Counted from the stretch's first letter, positions 24,208 through 36,956 are shown. The stretch: 64,000 nt of DNA from Adiantum capillus-veneris (GCA_014529385.2 CM043960.1:76657910-76721909), one strand, 5' to 3'. Made by a program: numbers and translations. Notes: a model not told the origin generated them from the sequence alone.

Positions 24208-24858
24208 ATGGAAAACTCTACAAGTTTCCATCATGAAGCAATCCTTGCAAGCGATGCAAAGGACAAAGTGCTTATCGAATGGTGGAGTTTGAAGCTTCTC
24301 TCCCATGAGTCTATCCACAAATATGTGGATAAGTTGTGGGATTTACATCTCAAGGCTACTATCTTTTATAATAAAAAAAACTTCGTCGAGCAAAAGAAAC
24401 AATGTTGTGCTGGAGTACTTGAAGAGATGGCCGAGTACATCAACTCCCAACGACGTGGTTCTGTCATCGAAGTAATCCAACATGCTATGGTTGCTTTGCG
24501 CTTCAATTTCCAACAAGGGGCTACAAGGAATTTCAAGCCCATGGAAAGCAAAGACAAAAATGATGCAAAGGGGAAACCAATGCCCAAAATTCTTCCCAAG
24601 GCAATTCCAACAACAACAACAATAATTGGTCCAAGGAGAAGGGAGTTTACAAAGTTCAAAACAAACTCTCTCCTGAAGAGCTTGAAGCTTTTTGCAAGGA
24701 CCACAAATGTTTTAAGTGTGGGGAGAAAGGACACGGCTATCGTTCTTGCCCCAAGAGAAATGTCCACAACGAGACTCCTAGATATTCCACTATCGAAGCT
24801 CCAAAAGAGGATGATCATTGCAAAGGATCACCTCTCTCCTATGCTTGAGGAAAGGTAA
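24208..24858 (+). pseudogene. Gag C-terminal part with zinc knuckle in a shifted frame
   Basis: The first 120 codons are capsid (DAKDKVLIEWWSLKLLSHES, HKYVDKLWDLHLKATIF), clearly alike to copy 1. The Lys/Pro-rich linker follows. The knuckle CFKCGEKGHGYRSC lies at about 24709-24750 in another frame, so a frameshift near 24600 separates capsid from nucleocapsid. Confidence 0.75.
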
Positions 24859-25303
24859 GGGAGCATGATGCCTTCATCTTGTTTGACCCTGACTCTACTC
24901 ACAACTTCATATCAACGGAGTTGGCCACCAAGTTGGACAGTCAAGCTTTCGAGATGGGAGATACTATAACGGCCAACACCGCTTTCAAGGGATAGTAAGC
25001 CTTTGTTACTCCCTGGTTGGGAAGTTGAGGCTTCATGTCCAAAGCTATGTCGACAAAGAAGACTTTTTCATCTCTCCTCTCCAACATGAGGATGCTATTG
25101 TAGGGGCACCATGGTTCAATCGCATGGCTGCCAACATGAAGTTCCCTAAAACGAGAATCTACTTGACCTATAGGGGAAAGAGCATGTATATAGATGCTAG
25201 CGGGTCTGGTCGTACTATACCACTTGTAAATCCTCTTGCTCTTGATAAATCAATGAAGGGCTCTCAATTTCTGCGTACACGATTTTTGTCAAAGAGTCCC
25301 TAA
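24859..25303 (+). pseudogene. Retropepsin region of copy 3
   Basis: The active-site loop reads LFDPDSTHNFIS (Asp in place of the Gly seen in copy 1), a change expected to abolish activity. A stop near 24990 precedes the second half (LRLHVQSYVDKEDFF, VGAPWFNRMAANM), which is open from 25025 to 25303. Confidence 0.7.
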
Positions 25304-25406
25304 AAGATCCTAATGTTTCATGAAATGTAAATGGTAGGAATCAAGAAGAGTTAGGCTTGCCTAATTTTCTAAAAGGATTCCAAGATGTGTCATCAATGAT
25401 ATCCCT

Positions 25407-26097
25407 ATGGACTTACCTCCAGAAGGAGGGGATGATGACCATCGAATTGAGATCCTACCAGGAAGCTCACCGCCTAACAAACCTCCTTATCCAATTTCCC
25501 AAGCTCAACATGCGGAGATCATGAGGCAAGTACAAGAATTGGTAGACAAAGGGATGGTGAGGCCTATCTCCTCTCCCTTTTGTTCTCTAGTCCTTTTAGT
25601 GCAAAATAAAGATGGTACATATCGCATGTGTGTGGACTATCGAGCACTAAACCATATCACTATCAAAAACAGATTTCCCGTGCCTCGGGTAGAAGATCTA
25701 TTTTGATAAGCTACAAGTCTCTACTTACTTCAATAGGATTGACCTTAAAATCAATTAATGATAGTAAATGAAGATATCCTAAAGATCGTGTTTCGTACAA
25801 CGTTTGGCCTTTACAAATATCTAATCATGCCTTTTGGCTTGACTAATGCACCAACCACATTCAATTGTCTAAGGGAGAAAATATTTAGACCCTACTGCAA
25901 ATTCATTGGAGTGTTCTTTGATGATATCATCATCTACTCCAAGTCCTTGAGGAACACAAGCAACATCTCCGGGTGATTTTTCAAGCATTGAGGGAGAATA
26001 AACTTTTTATCAATGAAAAGAAAAACGAATTTTTACTTCAAGAGACTCAATACTTAGGTCATATCATCTCTCAAGATGGCATCCGTATGGATTCATT
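25407..26097 (+). pseudogene. Reverse transcriptase fragment of copy 3
   Basis: The frame 25407-25706 carries the fingers (ELVDKGMVRPISSPF, CVDYRALNHITIKNRFPVPR). After a frameshift at 25706 the palm follows with [20 protein letters not shown] and [11 protein letters not shown] at about 25914-25946. After further shifts it reaches the YLGHIISQDGI-type text at 26050-26090, where it is cut by the inverted block. RNase H and integrase do not follow on this strand. Confidence 0.85.
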
Positions 26098-27083
26098 AAA
26101 GTACTTTTAATTTGGCATAAACAATAATTTTGCAAGAAAGAGACTTTAGAGAACTTGACAACAATTGAGGATCGGATTTATGTGGAGCCGGTCCCCCCTC
26201 CCCAATAGGCTTTTGTATCATAGATTCTCCCATCAAGAGAGACTTGGTAAACTTCAATCTTTGTGTTCCTTGTGACTTGGGCGATGCAATGAAGATGGAA
26301 ATCATCATGCATCATGAACATAACATAAACTTTGCAAAAAGCATTAACTATCCCTAGCCTCAATCCCAAGGCCTCAAACACCTTCAAAGGTGGAGAGAGC
26401 TAACGAGGAATAAGGGTAGGGAAGAGGAAGAAGAAACATTCATAGGAGAAAGAATAGTTCCTCACTTATCATCACTCTTCTTGCTAGCATACATAATAAC
26501 ATAGTAATGAAGATGGCAAGCTTAAGCATTGAAGCATGGCTCTTGGTTGGATTTGCATTCCATAGACAAGAGTGTTGGTGTAGGCTCTCAACTTCTCAAA
26601 CAAGCTTGGAGAAGGAGATGGAGCTCTTTCACTTTGCACAAGTGAGAATAATTGTGCGTGAGAGAGAGTATACCCCCCAATCACACCCCTAGCCTCTCTT
26701 GGTCGACCCCTCCTTGTAGCTCAAGCTAAAGTTTTTATTGGACCCCTAAAATCCTAGCCAATCACATACATAGTGCATATCAAGCAACCATGGTAGCATT
26801 TGGACAAGTGTCCTCCTTTCCCCTTTGAGAGAGAGGGCTTGGAAAATGCTTTAGACAATTAATTAAATAACTAAATGCTCATTGGACTCCTCTTTAGCGT
26901 AGCCAATAGGATTCAGACACCCCATGTGGTTAAGCATAGGGAGAGCTTGACATGTGTCCTTGTGCCCCTGAAGGAAGGGCTGTCCTTTGGGTGAGTGGGG
27001 GGTTGGTCAAATCACTCCCTTAGATTTGGGGCTCGTCCCCTCCTTTGCAGGGCACTTTTTGACTCAAGCTCCTCAAGCACCTT

Positions 27084-27128
<45 letters not shown>

Positions 27129-27611
27129 CTCCCCCTCCCCCCCAAGCATGGGAAGCTTCTCAAGAACCTTAGTCATTAAGTGCAAGCTTAGCAAGAGTAT
27201 GGGCTCTCTCTCACTCATGCCCGTAGCTTCAAGGGCTCGCCCCCTCCTTGTAGGGATTGATTTGACTTTTCAAGCTCATGCCTAGCTTAAGCATGCACCT
27301 TAGTTATCAAGCATCACATGCATTTTAATCATCAAGTACCTCAAGCATAGGCCTAGCTTAACCTAAGGTCTAAGGACTTTTACTCTAATTTTAATGAAGC
27401 TAACCCTAAGGTCTTTAGGCTCCATTAGCTAGCCTTGCTCTTTGATAGACCTTCTCTCATTTGGACCCCTTTACCATTGGCTCCGTGTTGAGATAGATCT
27501 GTAAGAACATGTCTATATTCTAACCCTTGTTCTCGCTTGTTCTCCCACATTAAATGATAAGCTTAATATGAGAAAATCATTTGGGTTGGTAAGATATTAG
27601 ATTTTATGACA
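26098..27611 (-). repeat. LTR in inverted orientation within the composite
   Basis: On the minus strand it begins TGTCATAAAATCTAATATC at 27611, next to GAGAGAGGTAA, a polypurine-tract-like end, and continues to 26098, lacking about 130 bases of the 3' end found in the other copies. Being next to a polypurine tract and integrase/chromodomain coding sequence it is a 3' LTR. It contains a long poly-C tract. Confidence 0.85.
27085..27143 (+). repeat. poly-C tract in the inverted LTR
   Basis: About 41 C followed by CT-interrupted C runs. The matching place in the plus-strand LTR at 29195-29204 is a run of nine G right at an inversion joint. Confidence 0.95.
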
Positions 27612-27960
27612 TTACCTCTCTCTTGAAATCAACTCTACTATGAGGTAGAAGAGATAAAACCTTAATCTTAGTCAATGTTTCTTAGCGGGTAGAGGATCCC
27701 TTTTTACCCTACGACATCATTCCAAGATGGATGACTAATCCATTTGGTGCTTGGGAGACATAGTTTCCGCAAGCATGTCTGCTCTTTGGTCCATTTCATT
27801 CTCCCGAGTAGAGTGACAAATTCTACTTGGTGTTTGAGAGATGTCGTCATCACAAACATGATTTTAAGTATGCATACTACTTAAATTTGTGCACAATAAA
27901 AAGAGGACTAGTCTTATAAGACAAAAACATTGATCATTTAGAAGAAACATGTACATTTTC

Positions 27961-28383
27961 TTACTCTAATGTAGAATTGTAAGCATTGACAAGGTTCATA
28001 CTATCCTTAAGCTGTATTCCTTGCATCCATCTAGCATCTTCAAAAGGATAATTTTTTAACTTAATAAGATACCGTCGAATAATCTTACCATGTCGTAGTG
28101 CCTTGTCTTCATGCCGAAGGATAGCTTCAGGTTGTAGAACCTCTTCTTGGTCTTTGATTTCGGGAGGGTCTGTAATGATTGGTTCACTTGGTGGCTCTCC
28201 TTTGTAGGGATTAAGTAGGCTCACATGAAAAGCATTGTGTATGATCCAATGGTTGGGCAGCTTGATTTGATAATCCATCTCATTGATTGGCTTCAAGATT
28301 TGAAAAGGACCATAGTATCTTTTTGATAGTTTAGCATAATACTTTTGATGGCATGTAGGATTTTTGCCCATCGTGTGCCTCAA
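27961..28383 (-). pseudogene. Integrase C-terminus with chromodomain-like tail
   Basis: The frame reads YYGPFQILKPINEMDYQIKL (the GPY/F module), HNAFHVSLLNPY, and then EVLQPEAILRHEDKALRHG and RRYLIKLKNYPFEDARWM. The last part matches the chromodomain pattern of chromoviruses (E-x-IL, YL-x-K-x-K, W near the end), which can direct integration by binding modified histones. The frame ends at 27961, about 350 bases before the LTR. The Met is internal. Confidence 0.75.
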
Positions 28384-28430
28384 TTGAGCCTTGGGAAACT
28401 TAAGTAAGACCCAATCATTTTCTTTAACTG

Positions 28431-28660
28431 TTAAGGCTCTTCTGTGCTTGTCAGCATCAGCTTTTTGCCTTTGTTGAGAGATGGATATAGCCTCCTTAAT
28501 CTTTTTTTGAAAAGATTCTTATAGGTCATTTCTACACTCATCTGCAAGGAAGATCTTCCCATGTACTTAAGTAGTGAGGGACTTTTAGGTCTTCCCTCAA
28601 TGATTTCAAAAGGTGCTTTTCCTATAGAAGTATGGACAATATTATTGTACACATACTCCA
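28431..28660 (-). pseudogene. Integrase fragment (post-core) of the inverted block
   Basis: The frame carries YVYNNIVHTSIGKAPFEIIEG, following the integrase core, then SLLKYMG and a Lys-rich stretch to a stop at 28431. At 28654-28660 it switches to plus-strand RT sequence through the shared string TACTCCA. Confidence 0.75.
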
Positions 28661-28842
28661 TGTCCTTGGAGGAACACAAGCAACACCTCCAGGTGACTTT
28701 TCAAGCATTGAGGGAGAACAAGATTTTTATCAATCAAAAGAAAAGCAAATTTTTCCTTCAAGAGATTCAATACTTAGGTCATATTATCTCTCAAGATGGT
28801 ATCCATATGGATCCATCAAAGTTAGAGGTAATAAAATCATAC
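28661..28842 (+). pseudogene. Repeated RT fragment on the plus strand
   Basis: The text EEHKQHLQVTFQALRENKIF, EIQYLGHIISQDGI and DPSKLEVIKS is the RT segment just after the catalytic box. It overlaps in content with 25945-26097, so the same part of RT is present twice on either side of the inverted block. Confidence 0.85.
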
Positions 28843-29195
28843 TTTTACACTAACCTTTTTAGGTCTTTAATGAAGCTAACCCTAAGGTCTTTAAGCTCCA
28901 TTAGCTAGCCTTGCTCTTTGACTAACCTTCTCTCATTTGGACCCCTTTACCATTGGCCCCGTGTTGAGATATATTTGTAAGCACATGTCTATATTCTAAT
29001 CCTTGTTCCCGTTTATTCTCCCACATTAAATGACCAGTTTAATATGAAAAAATCATTTGGGTTGCTTAGATATTAGATTTTGTGACATTACTTCCCTCTT
29101 GAAATCATAGTCGTCCTCGACTATGAGGTAGAAGAGATAAAGCCTTAGTCATTAGTTAATGTTTCTTAGCGGGTAGAGAACCCCTTTTTACCGGG
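28843..29195 (-). repeat. LTR-start piece plus adjacent internal 3' sequence, inverted
   Basis: 28843-29087 repeats 27380-27611 in the same orientation, with the minus-strand LTR start at 29087 (TGTCACAAAATC). 29088-29195 repeats the internal sequence next to the polypurine tract seen at 27612-27720 (gaggtagaagagataaa, tttcttagcgggtagag). The homology ends at the G run at 29196. Confidence 0.8.
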
Positions 29196-29610
29196 GGGGG
29201 GTAAGGTGCTTGAGGAGCTTCAGTCAAAAAGTCCCCTATAGAGGAGGGGACAAGCCCCAAAGCTAGGGGAGTGATTTGACCAACCCCCCACTCACCCAAA
29301 GGACAACCCTTCCTCAAGGGACACAAGGACACATGTCAAGCTCTCCCTATGCTTAACCACATGGGGTGCCCGAATCCTATTGGCTAGGCTAAAGAGGAGT
29401 CCAATGAGCATTTAGTTATTTAATTGATTGTCTAAAGCATTTTCCAAGCCCTCTCTCTCAAAGGGGAAAGGAGGACACTTGTCCAAACGCTATCATGGTT
29501 GCTTGATATGCACTATGTGTGTGATTGGCTAGGATTTTAGGGGTCCAATAAAAACATTAGCTCTAGCTACAAGGAGGGGTCGACCAAGAGAGGCTAGGGT
29601 GTGCTTGGGG

Positions 29611-29669
<59 letters not shown>

Positions 29670-30360
29670 AACACACACACACACACACACAAAGTCATTC
29701 TCACTTGTGCAAAGTGGAAGAGCTCCATCTCCTTCTCCAAGCTTGTTGAGAAGTTGAGAGCCTACACCAACACTCTTGGCTATGGAATGCAAATCCAAGC
29801 AAGAGACATGCTTCAATGCTTAAGCTTGCCATCTTCATTACTGTGCTATTATGTATGCTAGCAAGAAGAGTGATGATAAGTGAGGAAATGTTTCTTTCTC
29901 CTATGAATGTTTCTTCTTCCTCTTCCCTACCCTCAGTCCCCGCTAGCTCTCTCCACCTTTGAAGGTGTTTGAGGCCTTGGGACTGAGGCTAGGGATAGTT
30001 AATGCTTTTTGCAAAGTTTATGTTATACTCGTGATGCATGAAGCTTTCCATCTTCATTGCATCACCTAGGTCATGGCAAGCAACACAAAGATTTTATTGT
30101 ACCAAGTCTCTCTTGATGGGAGAATCTATAACACAAAAGGGGACTGGCTCCACATAAATCCGGTCCTCAATTGTTGTCAAGTTCTCTAAACTCTCTATCT
30201 TGCAAAATTATTGTTCATGCCAAGTTAATTAAGTACTATGATTATGTTGCTACCATCAATTAAGTTCACCCTCTATGCTCTCAAAGTAGTCTCACAAAAA
30301 TGCTCTCTTTAATTCTCCTAATTTTGCTATTCTCAAAGTTCATAGGCCATTTCCATTACA
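29196..30360 (+). repeat. LTR, plus orientation, lacking its start (right end of composite)
   Basis: It begins with a G run and 'taaggtgcttgaggagctt', aligning with the reverse of 26098-27090, and ends GGCCATTTCCATTACA at 30360, the same end as the 5' LTR at 23014. No PBS follows, so 30360 is an element/host boundary. It includes a CT/AC microsatellite at 29616-29690. Confidence 0.85.
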
Positions 30361-33055
30361 AGACAAATAGTGATTACCTACCCGTAGAGTGCACCTATGA
30401 AGGCATCCTAAAATGGAACTCAAGAGTTGTCCACAATCTAAGGCGGGACCAATGGCCTTGTAACTTTTTTACCTGGCTTAACATAGTGGACTACATGGAT
30501 TATATGGGCCACCCCTTGGCTTGAAAACCTTTAATACTAAAGAGACCCTATTTGTTGTGTGTGGCCCATCCCATAAATTGGGTTTTTCTCCCATCTGTAA
30601 GAACACTCCCTTATGCTTTTTTAGATCACACCTACCTGGTGGCATTATTATGTATGGCATGGCATTAACTCACTCCCTTCTTCCTTACACTTACTTATGT
30701 CGACTATGGCTTCAATGTGTGTCCCTTATGTCTGCTGGCCATCCCTGTAACTCTGTTGTCCTATTGACATAAATGCCCGCTCACTCTTCCCCTCGCCCTC
30801 CCATATGTGAGCATACATACTCCTTCCCTCCTTCTCTCCTCTGTAATTTCTAGGAAATCCAACTTTGCTACAATGCTACACATCAAATGAGACTCTTGAC
30901 CTTGCAACCCTGTATTGCATCGAGGTTTACCACTGGAAATTGGGCCGTGCCTATTACGAAAAACTATATAGAGAAGGTCCTTGCCTACTGAGCATACTTA
31001 TGGTGTTTTATTAACAAATATTTGGTGGAGATTTTAGCCATGCTTGGTTCAATGTTGTGCACACAACAAGGAGGGGTACCTGATTCCACCCAACTGATCT
31101 GATGTTGCCATATAAATAGGTGAGGGAATCTCTTTTCCCTCACTTAGCCTGCTTTGCATGTGTGTGTATTTAAAAGTATGAGAGGGCCGTGGTATTTTCA
31201 CCTATTGATCTTGATCTATATTGTGCATCATGGACGCCATCCCTATGTCTCCTCGGATGCTCTGTTACTATCGCTTTGAAACAGTTATCTTTACTACCTC
31301 TGATAAGTTATTGCTGCGTTAAAGCTTTCTCGTGATAGTTTATATTGGTTTTTATTATGAAAATTGTATATTTAACGAATAAACTTATGCAAATTTTTGG
31401 ATGGTTATTTTTGTTGAATGAAGTGAATCTGGTCAAATGTAGGGGTATCAATTTTTTGATGCTATGCCAATGCCTTACTTTTTTTATTATCAAAAGGTTG
31501 TACTAGCTTTAACTCTTGCTGGGATTTTACCTCTAGTTGATATTTTTTCTTTTTGACTGTGGTTAGGAAATAACCTATTAACTTGGAAATCCAGTAGTAG
31601 CATCTGGTGATGGTGTAAATGATTGTCTATTTTATATTGTAAATTACACAGTGTAGTACGATACAAATTACTTTGGGAATATTTCAATTGCACTTTGAAT
31701 CTGGAAGTATCTAGTAGTACTCCATCAGCTCGCCTTGATACACTTACCCCATTAGGGGATATTGTTTTTCTGTCGTATTTCTAGCTTTTTTAATAGGATT
31801 GAATGGATTTTGGGTTACATACCTTATAGCTGTGATTTTTTCTACTTTTCTAGAAGAGAAATTACTAAAATTTTCCTACGGCTATTAGAATACCTTGGTG
31901 TTGCATGAGGATCATGGAATTAATTAGAATCCCAACTTGGACATATTTAGGAGTGTAGGATGACTTACAATTGGCATTTATCTTAATACATTATAGTGTA
32001 GTGCTAATACTATTTTTGGTTGCCCGATTTAATCTATGGATTGCATGTATTAATTGATTTTTATGAAGTGGATTACATTTGCATTGGATATGGTCTAAAA
32101 TTGGGGAAATACTGCCAATTTCTATTACTACTAGCTTTTGGGAGTTTTTGTACTATTATATTGGGAGATTTTGTACTAGTATTGGTGTTTTCATGGTGGT
32201 TTCTTTGAATGGAGCACATATTGGGGAAATTCTACTGGTTTCTATTACTAGTGGCTACTGGGAGTTTTTGGTACTACTATATTTCAAGCTTGGGAACTCT
32301 CACATTTGTAAAATCTACCGATTTATGAAAATGGTCTACAAGATAGGTTGATATTAAAGGAATTCAATATGGCTATAGTGTGGATTAGCTGAGACTGTCA
32401 TTTAAAGTTAGGACTTTGACTTGTATTGGTCACTCATATAAATAGGAAGTGTGGGTTTTGTTTCTGAACTATGACCTAATGCTTGGATCATTTTGGAACT
32501 TGTATACTAGTCTAATACAAGCTACCAATTGAATGAGGGGTTGGCTGGCTAATGAACTGGCTCGAGATGAATGAATAAAATCTTGGATTTAATCCTTTCC
32601 TATTTTTAAACACCTGCTTCAAAAGAATTGAAACTTAATTTAGAAAACCTTGAAATGGTTTGGCAAGAGGCTTCATGTTTTGATCATTTCACACTTAAAT
32701 TATTTTTTGAAAAAAACACTTGGATTAGAAGGTAAATTTATATATTTCTTTAAAAGTTAAAAAATAAATATGGCATAAAGACAACTTGGTACTTCACATT
32801 TCATTTAGGAGTTGAAATGGATAAAAAATACTTTTTACACTTGAATATGAAGGGGTGATGGCCTTCAAATCTCAAACCTTTTGGAAAAAGAGCTTCAAAC
32901 CACTTCTACAGAAGAGTATTGATACTTGACACTTTATGGATGGTAGGTATAAGTTAATTTTTTTTAAGTAGGACATGGATAACAATTGATAGGGTTCATT
33001 GACACCTATAATACGTATTCAAGGCCAGCAAATTTGTTGTTTGTTTATATGGATG
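30361..33055. other. Non-coding stretch
   Basis: No supported gene. A TATA-like ccatataaatagg is present near 31110, followed by CT-rich text and could mark a lost promoter or LTR. The block 32085-32290 contains an approximate repeat (ttggggaaatactgccaatttctattactact... and ttggggaaattctactggtttctattactag). Small frames here have no recognisable domain. Confidence 0.45.
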
Positions 33056-33200
33056 CAGGAGAAGAAGAAGAAGAAGAGAATTTTAACGTCATAGGAAACT
33101 ATCCCAAGAGACCTTAAAGATCTATTCGATGAGGAGAGTGAACTCAAGACCTGTTATTCAAGAGGGAAATGGCATAACCAATCTACCACACTTGGGTGAC
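33056..33200 (-). mobile_element. tRNA-derived SINE candidate
   Basis: On the minus strand an A-box TGGTAGATTGG (33188-33178) is followed 32 bases later by a B-box-like GAGTTCACTC (33145-33136) and then by a body ending in a (TTC)n run at 33076-33056. Spacing and box match to RNA polymerase III internal promoters support a tRNA-derived SINE. Its body recurs at 33280-33345 without the head. Confidence 0.5.
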
Positions 33201-33240
33201 AGAAAGGTTATACTATTTTCCTCTTTTTATTAGCGCGTGC

Positions 33241-33266
33241 GCACGTGCACACATGTGTGCACGTGC
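33241..33266. repeat. Perfect 26-bp palindrome of alternating purine-pyrimidine
   Basis: The string starting gcacgtgcacaca and ending tgtgtgcacgtgc is its own reverse complement. It sits within a longer alternating purine-pyrimidine run (33233-33277). Confidence 0.9.
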
Positions 33267-33279
33267 ACACACACACACT

Positions 33280-33345
33280 CGAGAAGAAGAGTATCTTAAT
33301 GTCATAGGAAACTATCCCAAGAGACCTTAAAGATCTATCAACGAG
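33280..33345 (-). mobile_element. Second, headless copy of the SINE body
   Basis: It shares a perfect 38-base block with 33088-33125 (33301-33338) and matching flanks (gaagaag run on one side, gaggagag on the other), in the same orientation and 213 bases away. Confidence 0.55.
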
Positions 33346-33350
33346 GAGAG

Positions 33351-36295
33351 AATTACATCTTTACTTAGGATCTTTTTGGCTTAGTTGTTACCCAGAACTG
33401 AAGAACCAGGCTTCCTCTGCCTAGTGGACCTCCACAACTTAGTAGTTTTTTGTATAAGATCATTGGAACGATCTTTGTTCTTATTTTATTGTACAAGAAT
33501 AAATATAATACTGAGTCGTTTTTGTGCAAATCTCTATCTAGTTATCCAAAGCCAGTCTCAAGCCAATGGTCTTTTGAACGTTACGTTCTTTTGTGTATAT
33601 GTATTTAGTTTAATACAACAACAACACACACACACCCCTACCCTACAATGGCGGTCAATGAGGAAGTACACACTAGGAGTTATAAGTGATTCATATGATG
33701 AAGCAAAGCACCACACACCATAGCTCATTCTCACCATGCACAATAGCTTCAAACAAGGATTATCTACCTTGCATTACTACATACAACCTGCAAACACACA
33801 CACTCTTTCATTTTGCACTTATAGTTTTTTTTCCCCAAATGCATTTATCATAAGCATGCACACTATAAATGCAGATAGTATCTTTAAGTATTCACATTGT
33901 ATTTTTTAGGCCATATGGAAAAAATCCATCCCTAGGATAGATGATGTGCAATATTCTATAGAGAAAAGCTAATAAATACTTTTGTAGATATGGTTTATGT
34001 CACACTTATCACTGACATTCTTAGTCATAGATAGGAAGGAATCCTAAAGAATCTCTTAAATGAACTTGACCCATGCATTATATACATGCGATGATAAGTC
34101 ATTACATAAAAAACTTGTTTAGTAAAGCATACTTATCATGAATGGTTGCATTGAAGGAGAAACAAATTCCTATAAAGATGACAGCCTATCAATTGATGCT
34201 AGCCAAGCTAAATTTGATTTTGTAAAACGTAAACTTGCCTTAGTTAGGGCCACAATAACCAAATGTGATCATGCTCGTACTAGACCTTATCTCCCACGTC
34301 AAGGAAAAAGCATTGTAACCAAATAATCACTCGTAGGTTAGAGATGTCTACTAGTAGATGAGACATCGATAGCGTGGTGAGACAAACGTGTACTTGTCTT
34401 CTCACATTGAATGGTGAATATTCTAACAATCTTGTTTTTACGGATGGTGGTCGGTACCTTTTTTCACCTTCATCAAGTACTAGGGGCCTCAAATCTATGC
34501 AGCGGTGCATCTATGATTTATTTGTAGTTCAACAAAAGATTGTTTGGTCATGTTGGTAATTCACTATAATTTTTTGCCCGAAAAAGTGTCAATTTTTGAG
34601 AACTCCCTACCTTCAATCATATTTTTCCATTGTGTCATAGTTTAAATGTTTTTTAAGATTTTACATTGTGACTTTGGTAGATTAATTCATTTTGGGACTA
34701 CGTTTAAAAGTCTAAATCGTGATATAAATCAAAATCAAAGGGAAATTAAATATACACATATACAATTCTCTGTGATCACCCTTGGTTGGGTAGTCATTAT
34801 ATCTCAACTTGGACAAGTATTTGGAATTTAGTACTCTTATGTAGGATGTTAAAATTATCTTATTGTTCTTTATTTAACCCTCATTGTGTACCGTTGATTT
34901 ACTTGATCTCAAGAGGAGAGAGATGCACCATCCTCCCTAGCGGGGAAACTTATGGGAAGGTAGACTCAAATCTTTGTTTGTTGCCTTTTTAGGGGTAATA
35001 CCTCCCATACAAGTTGATCTTGATGCTATTCATTTAGGAAATAAGCTTTGGTGCTTCAAGCTTATCAATCATTGTGCCCCTTTTACTATTCACTCTCTTG
35101 GTTTACTTAGGCCTGAAGGGGTAGATCAATGCAAAACTTAGGCCTTACAATCTGAGCATCTCTTGGCTTTTGATTTTTTCTCTAATTTGGGTCTTATTAA
35201 GCTCTCCAATATTGGCCCAAACAAATCCTCTAACAATGCTTTAATTTCTCGAGGCTCTCTTTGATTGAAAAGGTCAGACCCAAAACAAAAGGAAATACAA
35301 AAGAAAAGAGAAAAAAAGAGCTCGTGTTTCTTTGTTTTTCCTAAGACAGCTCCAAATATTCAATTTTTGAATTTTGCTTGGAGATATGTGTTCATTGGAT
35401 GTTTAAAACTAGTTAGTTCTAAGAAATTGCATGCTTGTACTCTCACACACAAAGATTTGAGATGTTGAAAAGACACACATGAGCTCAATAGATAGAAAAG
35501 GCAATCAAATTTGACCAAAATTGGGTGTATAACATTGTTTGAGAGTGTTAAGTACGGTGCAATTGTCAAAAACCTAAATAGATTCAAGGAGAGGGGGTAG
35601 AGAAAAAACGCATTTTTTTTCCAACACTCTGCTACAGGAGTTAGAACATAACAAGATTTGGGACAAAGGTTCTTCCTAAACCCAAAAAGCAAGCCATCAA
35701 ATCAAAAGTGAGTTTGGACACACAATGTGAGTGTGGGGTCAAATCCTGACTTTGAGACTGAGAAAATTTCTAAAATTGGAGTTAAGCTCAACCCAATTAC
35801 CCAAACATTGTGAAACTTGGTGAGTGCACTCTTGGAAGAGGGGAAAACACTTTGGAATTGAGAAAAATTGCAAAAAAGTTCCAAAAGAAAGGGTGAGGGA
35901 AAAAACACATGTTTCCTAGCTTTCTATTGGAGAGAGAAATTTTGGCCAACTTTTGGACCGGAGGGGGAACTTGATGCAAGGATCACACCTATCAATTAAA
36001 AACTCTAGTCAAAAAGTTGATTAAAAAACGGGTTAAGTGACTATCAAAGACCATCAAAAAGCTAAAAAATAGAGATTGGTGCATGATTGCACTCATAGAA
36101 GTGTGTTGCATGCCTGTGAAAAAGATGGAGTGAAAATCAGGTCACAGCCTAATAGACAAGAAAGAAAAAAAAATCCTCTAGAGAGTAAGGAGCACATATT
36201 TCTATCAAATTTAGATTCCAAACATTGATTCAAGCTCTGTATAGATAAATATCCCTTTAATTCAAGAAAAAGTTGTGTATAAGGTGTGTTAAATG
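33351..36295. other. Non-coding stretch
   Basis: No supported gene. It is AT-rich with a short CA tract near 33625 and several small frames without recognisable domains (for example 34138-34326 and 35360-35692). Text at 35270-36000 is purine-rich with repeated 'gagagaaattttgg' and 'gggaaaaaacacatg'-like pieces and may be retroelement leader, but no PBS or LTR end was found. Confidence 0.4.
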
Positions 36296-36727
36296 CAATA
36301 CAACTCAACGAGTTAGGTCTTCGAGCGAGCTCAACGGAGCGAGCTTTGGAGTGAGTTTTTTTTTTTTTTTTTGAGTGCCGCGCTCTCTACCTCCCCTTCC
36401 TCTTCTTGCCGCCCATGTGCTTCCTCCTCTTCCCTTCCTCCTCCTCCTCAGCCTCCTCCTCCAAAATCTTTTCTCTCCTCCACCTCCTCTCTCCATCTAC
36501 TCCTCTAACCACCTTCCCTTCCTCCAGCTCCTCCTCTAGAAACCACCATCCCTTCCCTAAAGTCCTCCTATCTCCTACTCCCTTCTTCCTCTCTCTTTTC
36601 TTAGTCGCTCTATAACCCCTCTCTCTCTCTCTCTCCACCCCTCTCTCGTGTCGTCTTCCCTCTGTGCGTGTGTCTCTCTCTCTCGCCCGCCACCCCTCTC
36701 TCTCGTTGTCTCCCCTACCCCCCCCGC

Positions 36728-36779
<52 letters not shown>

Positions 36780-36831
36780 CCTTGCCTTCCCTCCCTTCCT
36801 GGAGTGAGCTTCACCCCTCTCTCTCCCCATG

Positions 36832-36921
<90 letters not shown>

Positions 36922-36956
36922 TACACACTAGGACGAGAGGGAAGGGTGGCAAGGGT

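Noticed and set aside
26987-27285. Pro- or Gly-rich frames across the poly-C tract
   Set aside because: Homopolymer translation only; the tract lies inside an LTR.
30300-30772. Small frames right of the composite's last LTR as a flanking host gene
   Set aside because: No domain and no splice signals; codon use looks random.
34138-34326. 62-codon frame as a small gene
   Set aside because: No recognisable motif, no promoter context, and length expected by chance in AT-rich DNA.
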